From NCBI RefSeq assembly GCF_025370935.1, contig NC_133501.1:1953075-2017074 (forward strand): a stretch of 64,000 bases of DNA, in the 5' to 3' direction. Origin of the DNA: Choristoneura fumiferana. Its lineage: Eukaryota; Arthropoda; Insecta; Lepidoptera; Tortricidae. The stretch's first letter is position 1, and every line of letters starts with the position of its first letter. Below the pieces are notes generated by a model. It did no database searches. It was not told the origin of the DNA and worked only from the letters and a program-made list of their open reading frames with translations. Positions 10,441-19,448 of the stretch are shown in pieces. A program made the position numbers and the translations under genes.

Positions 10441-10554
10441 TATCCATACAGTCTTGCTTCAGCCATTTGCTGGAAAGCCGGGTGCAATGTATTCGATATC
10501 GGTAGGTATTGGACACAGATACGATATGGGGGCAAGTAAAATGTATGAAATATG

Positions 10555-11460
10555 TACCCGCCTTTCATACACACACACACACAAACTTTCGCATTTATAA
10601 TATAAACAGGATTTAGTCCGACAGTTAGACATGAGAAGAGTGGAAATAAAAAGAAGAGTAGGTATGTCGCCAACACACTTTATTCAAGCTTCTTTGTGTC
10701 TAAGTTAAGGTAGTACGCGCACAGGCCAATGCGGACCTCTTCATACTCTGTAAAACAAATAGATAAGCACATTATATAATCAGCGGCACAAAATTTGGCC
10801 CACTCTCATACAAAATTACCTATTATGCATACATTTGAGGGCCAGATTTTTTGCCGCTCTATATAACAAGAAAATGCTACTAATGTTAAAAATGCGATAG
10901 TTTGTACGTGTTGTGTGTGTGTGTTGGATAAATGGACCTGTCATTTCGCCGAGTTTAATTACGCAGATTTTCGTTTCGCAGACAACTATTGCCCGAGCAA
11001 CGTTTGGTATAATTTCGCTGCGCTTATTATTCGTTTCGCCGAGTTGTCGGTAGGAAGCGATATGCAGATTTACGTGTTTGGTCGATTGTTTCTTTTGTAA
11101 TTGTTTTAGTTAACCGAACAACTGTTCGCCGAAACACGATAAGCAGAGTTATCACATGATATCAAGATGTAGTTAGGTGCGACGACGAGCGTTAGCGAGA
11201 AGGAGTGTTATATAGGCAGAATTGCGACAAACAAGCGAGCGAAGCGAGCGTGCCGCGGCAGCGGCCGTCGAGTGCCAGAACCGAACTGCTGGCGTCGGGA
11301 CTTATTTTTTTTTACTTTCGGCGTACCGTTACTCGGCGAAACGCGGTCTGCCAATCAATATTCTGCGTAAAAATTGTCGGCGAATCATTAGGTAACCCGG
11401 TACATATATGTTGGCTGCACGTTTCGAATAACACAAATTCAACTACTGGATTTAAAAATA
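10555..11460. repeat. Repeat-derived stretch, no gene seen
   Basis: 10555-10620 is an (AC)n run joined to 'ctttcgcatttataatataa', an RTE-like end. 10910-11160 and 11300-11400 repeat 'tttcgccgagtt' and 'ggcgaaacgcggtc' motifs like those at 3434-4080. 11205-11280 holds an inverted copy of the GC-rich repeat ('gcgagcgaagcgagcgtgcc'). 10640-10900 is unexplained. Confidence 0.5.
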
Positions 11461-11473
11461 ATATTAAACACAT

Positions 11474-14400
11474 TTATTCAAGTGACATGACATGACTCGC
11501 TGTTATAATATTTTATCTTAACCTTTACTCCATTTATTTTAACATTTGAAATTTAACGGTAAAATTTGCACACGTTAACACGTTTTTAAATGAAACAACG
11601 AAACTATTTAAAATTGTTTTAACTTCTATAATAAAAACATAATAAATACCGCTAACAATGTAGGTACATGTACAGTGGCGTAGCTATCGGAGGGCTAGAC
11701 GGGGCAGTGCCCCGGGCCTCCAAGCTCTGGGGGCCCCTCGGACTCTGACTTTACAAACTAAGTTAAGCTAAGTTGTAATCAATGGATGGTGAAACAGGGA
11801 GTAAATGATATACGCGTGCTGGTAAACACTATCGTAATGATCATACCATGGAAAGACCCAGGCTCGCAGTTGGCCCTCTCCAAAGCGCAGCTGTCCCTGA
11901 ACAATGCCACATGGTTGTCGACCAGACTGACACCGCAGACCATGTCTCCCCCTCGCTCGCACTCCTGGCAGCCCAGCCGGAGATACATCACGTATATGTA
12001 GCAGAACTTAACGTCCACCATGTCGTATTCTGGTAAAGTTATTAAGAAGTTGGTGTCAAAAATGTATTTTTTTGTAAAAGCCTTTTTTTGCTGAGTGTCT
12101 TTGTCGTCGTAACTACATTTCTGTACCTTGCTACAGCCTAGTTTGCTATAAACTTGCATTTTTTTACTTTATCCGGTTCGAAGGACCAAGATGAATCATG
12201 CAAACGATGGAGTGTTGTTACATTGATTGTTATGAAAGTGCAATTTCTTTGCTCTTGTGTCACAACCCGCCTGACTCCTCCCCCTCCCCTAAATATATGA
12301 TGTAATTATCGATGGCCCCTTGGTAAGTATGATGAGGCAGTTGCATCTATTCGACACAAGATGGCGCTGATGTCGCTAGAATGTAACTTACAAAGGTTTC
12401 CTCGGGAGGAAGCGCACTTGTTGAGGATGATGTGGCAGCCACAGCTACTCGATAATAAATGGCGTTGACATTGCTAGAATGTAAGGTACTAAAATTTCCC
12501 CATTTTTGACCATTTTTAGGGTTTCGTAGTCAACTAGAAACCCCTATAGTTCCGCCATATCTGTCCGTTTGTCTGTCTGTCTGTCTGTCCGTCCGCGGCT
12601 AAGCTTTTTCTCGACTAACACTATTGTGTGGGGTATCGTTGGATAGGTCTTTTAAAACCATTGGGTTTAAAACATACATAAACTTGGAAGATTCCGTACA
12701 CAATACGAAAGCCTTAGAAAAATATTACTTGATTTTTTCCTAATGGGTACGGAACCCTATCCTGGGCGTGTCCGACATGCTCTTGGCCGGTTTAAGCTAT
12801 CCCCCTTGTCACACCGATTGTTATGAAAATCACAACTATTCTTTCCTGTCACAAGCCGCTCGACTCCCCTAAAATATGTGACGTAATTTATGAATGACCC
12901 CTTGTTGAGATGTCTTCGACACTAGATGGCACTAACGTCGCTAGAACACAATTTACTGAAGTTTCCCCGGAAGGAGGCGTACTTATTGAGGATAATGCAG
13001 TGTCCGTATTTTTTTGATACTAGATAGGTATATTGTCGTAAGAATTTAAGTTACTAAAGTTCCCCGGCAGAAGGCACAAGTGCTTGAGGATTATATAACA
13101 GCCGCATCTATTTGCCACTAGATGGCGCTAGTCTCACAAGAATTTTACTTACTAAGGCTTCCCCGGAAGGAAGCGCACTTATTGTTGAGTATGATGTGGC
13201 AGCCGCTCTGGAACCACTTGAACCTCAGAGTCCGCCGGTTCAGCCCGCACGCCAACTAAACCACAGTTAACAGTTTGAACAAAGAGCATAGCCGAGTTGC
13301 CCAGGAGTAAATTCAGATTTAAATTACATCAGTGGCTTAAAGATAAAGCATTTTATTCAATTAAAGAATATTCAATATAATAATTTTCATTATAACACGG
13401 TTACATTGCCCTAAAACTTAATAACAATTGTTCAATTTAGTAATAAGTGATTTATATTATAATAATGTGTTATTAATGAACTGAAACAATGACCCGTGCG
13501 TGACCTTATGGCAGTTCAGTATAACATCTCGCTGGAAGCATGGTGAACGGTTATTGTGTTGCTTTGAAGATGAGCTCTGGTTGAGTTCGAAACGTGCCAG
13601 TGTAGAGTGGTGGTAATAGGTGGGTTTGTGCGATTAGTGTGTGTTTTTACAATATGGAGGTGGAGGAACTGCATGAACACACATTTCTTCCATAAATGTA
13701 GCTATCATAAGGTCGCCGATACCGATGCCCCATTAAGCAGCGGTGTGGAAAGCATGCAAAAAAAACGCTGCGCATACGATGCGTCAGTGCGATTCCGTAC
13801 TGCGTCACTGCGATTCCGTACCGTCACCGTTTTTTAAACAGCGGTGTGGCCGCTCCTTTAGAGGTGAAAATTTATAAACGTTTAATAGCATCTATTTACC
13901 AACGCCACTAATACCTAAACTTCATAGTTAGTGTTACGGTCTGGTGCCTTAAGGGCTAAAACTGGGCCTTAAGGGTCTGCGAGCCTACTAAATGCAAAAC
14001 ACGTGTTATCTGGTACGTTTTTTAATGAGACTGCCAAATAGAACATAAATTCACATAAAAAAGGTTGTGCCTTCGGCACAGTTAGGGATCGTTCTTACTT
14101 GTGTTAACAAACAACTTTCAGCCTTTATACAATAACGAAGGTCTGGCTGTCGCAGGCTCTTGGTCCAATATTGTCGAATGAACTACAAAAGACGCCATCT
14201 TTTGGTGAGTAGCTGAACTACGGTACTTTACCTTATGGTAGTCGTTGCAATGATAAGGATCGCAATAATCCATCCAAGCGGGGTGGTACGGGTCTTTGCC
14301 GCGGTGCCCATAGCCCTCCGGCATCATTGGCTTGTTTATTTCATCTGCAACGTTATGATGTATAGACTATTGGTATTAAGAGCTTTTGCCCGCGGCTTCG

Positions 14401-14693
14401 CCCGCGTGGAATTCGGTTATCGCGCGCTATTCCCTCGGGAACTGCATTTTCCGGGATAAAAAGTAGCCTATGTCACTCTCTGGCCCATAAACTATCTCTA
14501 TGCCAAAAACACGTCGATTCGTCGCTTCGTTTCGACGTGAAAGATGGACAAACATACAAATACACACTTTCGCATTTATAATATTAGTATGAATGGAAGA
14601 TGGCCAGTAAGCTATTAAGACGCAGGTTTAAATGCTGGCCAGTGTCCAGAACACTAAAATTTGAGTGTAAAAGTAACAAAAAACACGCGCACA

Positions 14694-14757
<64 letters not shown>

Positions 14758-17271
14758 TTTGAATAAGTAACTAATTCAGTTTTTAGATCTGCAAGCTGAA
14801 TCCACCAATATCATCCCAGCCTATATACGTCCCACTGCTGGGCACAGGCCTCCTCTCAGAACAAGAGGGCTTGGGCTATAGTTCCCACGCGGGCCCAGTG
14901 CGGATTGGGAACTTCACACGCACCATTGCTTCGCAGGTTTGTGCAGGTTTCCTCACGATGTTTTCCTTCACCGCAAAGCTCGTGGTAAATTTCAAATGTA
15001 ATTCCGCACATGAATTTGGAAAAACTCAGAGGTGCGAGCCGGGGTTTGAACCCACGACCCTCTGATTGAGAGGCGATAGGTCAAACCACTAGGCCACCAC
15101 GGCTTTTTCACCAATATATCTAACAGGAAATTAGAAAACAAAACACTTAAGTTGATTATTTCGGAACACGTCTAATCTTTTTAAGTCACATATTATATTA
15201 GCAGCAAAAATAAGTACAAAAAGTCTCAAAGCACGTTAAAAAGACATACCTAAACCTTAACTATACTTACCTTTTATGCCACTATCGTAGAGGCGAAATA
15301 TCGCTAGATGGCGTTAGTATCGTGAGGTCCGTTTGACGTTTGCTTGCGATGTCAATGAGGGCTATCGTTTTTTGTCTCACTAGATGGCGCACTGTTGCGT
15401 GAGGTTTTTAAGTATGGCTTTCAAAGTCTGTTATTACGGGCGTAAAAACAAATTTTAGATTAAAATCATATTTAATACACCTTAAAACCGTACCATAAAA
15501 ATATCGAGCATGCCACAGTGTTGCATAGTCCCCGTTTTGTTCGGAAAAAAGGGAGGACAAAGGTTTCCGAAAGACAAAACTGTCTCAAAACACAGACATT
15601 CATTGCCCCGGAACGCATATTTGCCATAATTAATTTCAGATATTGCAAAATATTCACAAAATTATTCTAATTATAAATAAACCCGCGTAGCTCACCCAAA
15701 AACTATGAGATTTGACATTTCGGAGACCTCACGCTACACTAGCGCCTCTAGTGGCGAATTCATTCGCGATAGCCCTCATTCAAACGTCAAACGGACCTCA
15801 CGATACTAACGCCATCTAGCGATATTTCGCCTCTGTGAAAACCCTCATCAATTTTTAATTTTTACTTTTTAAAATATGAAGCCATTTTTTAAGTTCCTTT
15901 AAAAAAAGGAAGTGGATTTTTCATGTGTTACAAAGAATATAAATAAAACTTGTAAATTATGAAGTAAGAAGGCTTACTACTGCTGAATTATAATTATGGT
16001 AAATGAAAACTTTTTGGCGCATATCATACTGCCGTAGTCCTTTTTTAGGTCCATAAGTATAATAATAATGTAATGTTTGTCAGAATTTTTCGTTTGTAAT
16101 AACTCTATTTTCTCTGAATTCAATAATAAACCTACCCTTACCTAGCCTGAACTACAGTTTTTCAATACTTAGGATGGATGGATGGCCATTTTAAGTTTTC
16201 AGAAAACATTACGGTTTCTGGGGAAAAAAAATTCATGACAAACAATAATTCTGATAACCATTAGATACCTACATTTAAGTATGTCTTGCGAAAATTACGC
16301 GAACGTTGGCGCGCCCCCTTTTTACCCGACTGCCAAAGGAGGGTTATTTAATTCTGAGTTTTATGTTAGAGCAATGGGTACTCACTTTTGTATCGATCTC
16401 TGATATAGTTCGGGTTGTCAAACTTCGGTCCTGGCCTTTAAAATTAGCATAAAAAATATAATTTAGCAATCAAAAAACATAAATGTCTAGTCGTTACCCG
16501 CCGACTCATTAGTATTCTGAGTAGAATCTATTTATCGCTATCCCGTGGAAACTATACAATTTTCCGGGATAAACTATCCTATATCCATATATATATATAT
16601 ATATATGTAAAAGTAACAAATTTGGAGTTGAAATAAAAAAAATACAAAAAGACTCCAAATAACCAATCATTATCCTATATCCTTTTCCGGGACTCAAACT
16701 ATCTGTATACTTACCAGATTTAATCTAAATCGGTTCAATGATTTAGACGTGATGAAGTAAAAAACAAACAAACAGGTATTTGCTGAGGACCTGGGTTCGA
16801 TTCCCAGCGATGGTCTCTTTCTGGTTTTTCTGTGCATCTATGTTTCAGTTTGTATTTTAACCGACTTTAAAAAAGGAGGTTCTATGTTCGATATGGATTT
16901 TATAGGATGACCACTGAAGGATGGCCGTAAAAGTAACAAAATTTGGAGTTGAAATAAAAAATACAAAAAGACCCCCTACCAATCTTATTATGTTATAGTT
17001 TAAGGGTTTAAGTAATTCTATTTCTTGGCGATTTTACGATTTTGCTCGAGTATTTTACCTAAGTACTTACTGCGTCTGGTTGTATCGAACAGGTTTTCTA
17101 TCCCTTGCGGAATCTGTCAATAGTTTTTAACATCAAATACGTAGTTATGTACACGATAACTAATTAAATATACGCTCGTAGAATGTGTACTTGTAGTTTT
17201 GTAGAGTATTAACATAATTACTTACCGGCGAATGACAATAATACCACAAACAATAATAAATGCGTCCACAT
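11474..17271 (-). CDS. Gene B: secreted protein with two Kazal-like domains, 156 aa
   Basis: Reverse-strand exons: 17271-17226, 14344-14232, 13255-13153, 12029-11847, 11499-11474. Phases agree at every junction (1, 0, 1, 1) and the sum is 157 codons. Exon 1 encodes the signal peptide MWTHLLLLFVVLLSFA, followed by GTAAGT. The mature part has two tandem domains with near-identical cysteine spacing. Domain 1 is C-x4-C-x7-C-x15-C-x7-C, spanning exons 2-3. Domain 2 is C-x2-C-x7-C-x15-C-x6-C, in exon 4 (CQECERGGDMVCGV and ALERANC). The VCG motif and the spacing are Kazal-like, the fold of serine-protease inhibitors; the target protease is unknown. AATAAA (11478-11473) overlaps the stop TAA. The last exon encodes only about eight residues and is the weakest call. 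The 3' half of exon 3, with its donor, is repeated in decayed copies downstream at 12345-13153. Confidence 0.75.
12345..13210 (-). repeat. Tandem array of about 100-bp units derived from gene B exon 3 and its donor
   Basis: On the reverse strand five or six decayed units follow exon 3. Each has 'ctgccacatcatcctcaaca', 'gtgcgcttccttccggggaa', a site like 'ccttagtaagt', then 'attctagcgacgttagcgcc' and 'atctagtgtcgaa'. The first unit is the functional 3' half of exon 3 plus its splice donor. Repeat R copy 3 (12515-12800) interrupts the array. The copy at about 12395-12445 still reads GCHIILNKCASSRGNL in frame with a GTAAGT donor. Confidence 0.8.
12515..12800 (+). repeat. Dispersed repeat R, copy 3 (internally deleted)
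   Basis: 'gggtttcgtagtcaactaga' and 'gtctgtctgtctgtccgtcc' are joined to 'gggtatcgttggataggtct' and the usual end 'gtgtccgacatgctcttggc' 'cggttt'. It is about half the length of copies 1 and 2. It is inserted in the tandem array of gene B intron 3. Confidence 0.75.
13483..13718 (+). repeat. Decayed Penelope-terminal unit
   Basis: A degraded left arm at 13478-13520 ('cccgtgcgtgaccttatggc') is followed by 'gaagatgagctctggttgag' 'ttcgaaacgtgccagtg' and 'atggaggtggaggaactgca'. It is an old copy of the unit at 197-468. The hammerhead core is mutated (stem III and the C17 region changed). It sits in intron 2 of gene B. Confidence 0.7.
14370..14600 (+). repeat. RTE-like 3'-end dispersed repeat
   Basis: 'agagcttttgcccgcggctt', 'cgggataaaaagtagcctat' and 'acactttcgcatttataata' match 29694-30020 and 6880-7110. 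It lies about 25 bp upstream (in the gene's direction) of the gene B exon 2 acceptor. Confidence 0.8.
14690..14756. repeat. (AC)n(AG)n microsatellite
   Basis: About 11 AC units are followed by about 22 AG units. It lies in intron 1 of gene B. Confidence 0.95.
14814..15108 (-). repeat. Full-length tRNA-derived SINE, family S2
   Basis: Read on the reverse strand, the head has 'gccgtggtggcctagtggtt' (A box) and 'gtcgtgggttcaaaccccgg' (B box). The body has 'gaaaacatcgtgaggaaacc' and the tail 'tgcccagcagtgggacgtat'. This SINE is common in moth genomes. It is about 295 bp and the most complete S2 copy in the window. Confidence 0.88.
15287..15838. repeat. Foldback element carrying 'ctagatggcg' motifs
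   Basis: Inverted arms at about 15287-15403 and 15724-15834: 'aggcgaaatatcgctagatg' 'gcgttagtatcgtgaggtcc' on the left, complement on the right. The AT-rich middle has no real gene. Part of one arm recurs at 63202-63245 ('cgccatcttgcgatatttcg'). Confidence 0.85.
15840..17225. other. Gene B intron 1: AT-rich with repeat fragments
   Basis: Recognisable pieces are: 16520-16780, RTE-like ('gataaactatcctatatcc' and 'aaatcggttcaatgatttag'); 16605-16660 and 16925-16980, a unit with 'aaagtaacaaatttggagtt' shared with 60799-60855; and 16783-16860, the SINE S1 tail. The remaining roughly 850 bp shows nothing I can name. Confidence 0.5.
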
Positions 17272-17625
17272 GCTAATAGAGGGCGCTCAGAATTCAATCA
17301 ATAAACTAGATTGGATACTTTATCGATCTCGTTTAGTTTTTAATTAACATTTAATGACCATTTTATAGAGCACTCAGAAGCAGAAAATAATGAAATAATA
17401 AGAGTAAGTTATGGTAAATTATGGCTACGTTACGTGCGAGTAGGTATATTTCGAAAAACTACGGAGGGGCGAGCCGCAGAGCTGGTACATGGGCTTTTAA
17501 CTGAGCAATTTAATAAAACTCACTGAAAAATAATAAAACATCATTTATTTTCAAAAATTCACATAAATACCTTAGGTATTATTTGTACCTATACATAATT
17601 ATTCAATTCATATGAATTTAATTCA

Positions 17626-18586
17626 ATGAACTAAAATAATTTCCTTGCTCACCCGCGACCTTACGATAGCTAAGCTTATGCAAAATATGCGTGTTCATGC
17701 AGTTCCTCCACCTCCACACTGTAAGAACACACACAAATCACACAAACCCATCTATCACCACCACCACACTACACTGACGCGTTTCGAACTCAAACAGAGC
17801 TCATCTTCAGAGTGACACAACCGTACACCATGCTACCAGTTGTTAGACTAAAGAACCACAACCACCGTTTTAACTTGCCACTGTAACTCCCCAAGTACCC
17901 ACATACTTCATGAAACAAAACAAAACTACCCACAAATTATTAATAAATTTTTAAACCGTCCTTCAAAACTACCTTGATTTTTTATTTATTTACTGTCAAG
18001 GCATGTTTTATTAACTACCATTGCTGAAATTAGATCCAAGCCGTAGCAAGGGAGATGAAACTAAATTTACCTGCTCATTAATAATAGACCCCATACTGTT
18101 GTATCTAATTATCTCCATGCATTCTAAAACATCGAGACGAAACCCCTTGCCACAATAATGTAACACTTCATACGAATCGGAGTCCGATAAAGAATGATTT
18201 AGTTCCAACAAATGTTTGCAAAATTCGACTTATCAGGATGCTCATTCCTATATGCCGAAACATGCTCTTTAAATCTAGCATTAAAACTGCGTCCTGTCTG
18301 ACCAACATTATACTTTACTGCAGTCATTTCAAGTGAGCTTGTATACACCCGATCTAGTTCCTTTATCTACCTTTTCTTTGTGGTTACAAAGTTTAGAGTA
18401 CAAAGAGTTGTTAGTCTTGGGTTTGTGTGATTTGTGTGTGTTCTTACCAGTGTGGAGGTGGAGGAACTGCATGAACACGCATATTTTGCATAAGCTTAGC
18501 TATCGTAAGGTCGCGGGTGAGCAAGGAAATATTTTAGTTCATTGATATGGACCTCGCAAAGTAACGCCTGATTCAATAAATTATAA
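17626..18586 (-). mobile_element. 5'-truncated Penelope-like element with GIY-YIG domain
   Basis: The 14-bp string 'atgaatttaattca' flanks the insertion (17612-17625 and 18587-18600). On the reverse strand about 18330-17958 encodes a GIY-YIG endonuclease C-terminus: VKYNVGQTGRSFNARFKEHV, then, after a one-base deletion near 18215, LELNHSLSDSDSYEVLHYC. The reverse-transcriptase part is missing. Downstream come a 3' UTR, a hammerhead-like core (17814-17772) and the terminal block 'gtaaggtcgcgggtgagcaa'. An inverted copy of that terminal block forms the other end (18417-18586). This matches the family's habit of terminal repeats in either orientation. The copy is dead. Confidence 0.88.
17772..17814 (-). 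ncRNA. Hammerhead-ribozyme-like core, most complete copy
   Basis: Reading the reverse strand from 17814: stem I CACT, box 1 CTGAAGA, one unpaired T, stem II GAGCTC/GAGTTC with loop TGTTT, GAA, stem III AC/GT closed by a 2-nt loop GC, C at the cleavage position, then AGTG pairing with CACT. All invariant core residues of a type I hammerhead are present. The extra T before stem II and the 2-bp stem III are departures; a very short stem III is established for Penelope-like elements. Self-cleavage is inferred. Confidence 0.62.
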
Positions 18587-18656
18587 ATGAATTTAATTCA
18601 GTCTTTCAGACAAATTTATAGGCACTAGGTACAAAATATCTGTTTGGAAGCAAAAG

Positions 18657-18910
18657 CGAGGTAAGGCGGGGAGGGGGGAAGGGAAGGGAAGGGGAGGGAG
18701 GGAAAGGAGGGGGTTGGGAAGGGAATCATCATCGTCAGATCATCACTAAGGAGTGACGTCACGCGCCTCAACTCCCGAACTTTGATGCGCTTCATCTTTG
18801 ATATTTTTTGTTTGTTTGTTTCAGTTTAAAGTTTCCTGTGACGTCGTACCTAGGTAACGACGTCCCCAGCTATGACGTCCCTAGGTATGACGTCACAGGA
18901 AACTGAACCG
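18657..18910. repeat. Purine tract and a TGACGTC-rich hairpin
   Basis: 18657-18727 is an almost pure G/A run with many GGG or GGGG blocks. 18740-18908 holds five TGACGTC-type sites; 18829-18853 and 18885-18910 are inverted ('aagtttcctgtgacgtc' against 'gacgtcacaggaaact'). Related TGACGTCA sequence appears at about 31880-31930, 46975-47010 and 52300-52345, so it is partly a dispersed repeat. Confidence 0.6.
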
Positions 18911-19069
18911 CTACATCTTCATAATTTTCAATTTAAAGAAGAAAAAATATGTGTCCAATCCGATATCTTTTGAAAATCTAACGGAACAACTATATATATA
19001 TTTTTAAGAATCCAACCTATTGACGTTTTTTCGTGTAGTATTAAAAAAACAATGGCATAAAAACACAAT

Positions 19070-19447
19070 ATTCAAATTAATCTTCTAGTACTTCCACCAT
19101 AATATATCACAATTTTGCAATTCATCTTCTGTTACTTCCGCCATAAAATATCACAATTTTGCAACTCATCTTCAGCTACATCTGCATTAAAATGTCAAAA
19201 TTTTGTAATTCATCTTCTGCTACTTCTGTCTTAAAATGTCACAATTTTGCACCTCATCATATCTCCTATTTCTGTATTAAAATGTCACAATTTTGTAATA
19301 CATCTTCTGCTACTTCTGTCTTAAAATATCACAATTTTACAACTCATCTTCTGGTACTTCTGCCTTAAAATGACACAATTTTGCTAATTTTCTTCTGATA
19401 CCTCTCTGCCTTAAAATATCACAATTTTGCAATTCATTTTGTGTTGC
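19070..19447. repeat. Minisatellite, about 44-bp unit, about 8 copies
   Basis: Units of the form 'aattcatcttctgctacttc' 'tgtcttaaaatgtcacaatt' 'ttgc' repeat about eight times with 10-20% divergence. The array begins at the stop codon of gene C: the terminal ttttTAAggc of the gene is itself the first repeat edge. The open frame through it (19159-19368) is a repeat artefact. Confidence 0.88.
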
Positions 19448-19448
19448 C

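Noticed and set aside
10440..10676. Hydrophobic reverse frame resembling a signal peptide
   Set aside because: It has no ATG at its start and continues into RTE-like repeat and an AC microsatellite.
11768..12159. Overlapping open frames on both strands, including a 126-codon reverse frame
   Set aside because: Only the 12029-11847 part of the reverse frame is an exon (gene B exon 4). The extension to 12159 reads through its intron, and the plus frames are shadows.
15472..15657. Reverse frame in the middle of the foldback element
   Set aside because: It lies between the inverted arms of a MITE with no family motif or splice context.
19060..19447. CRISPR-like periodic array
   Set aside because: The repeat is a contiguous, diverged 44-bp minisatellite without unique spacers, in a eukaryotic genome.
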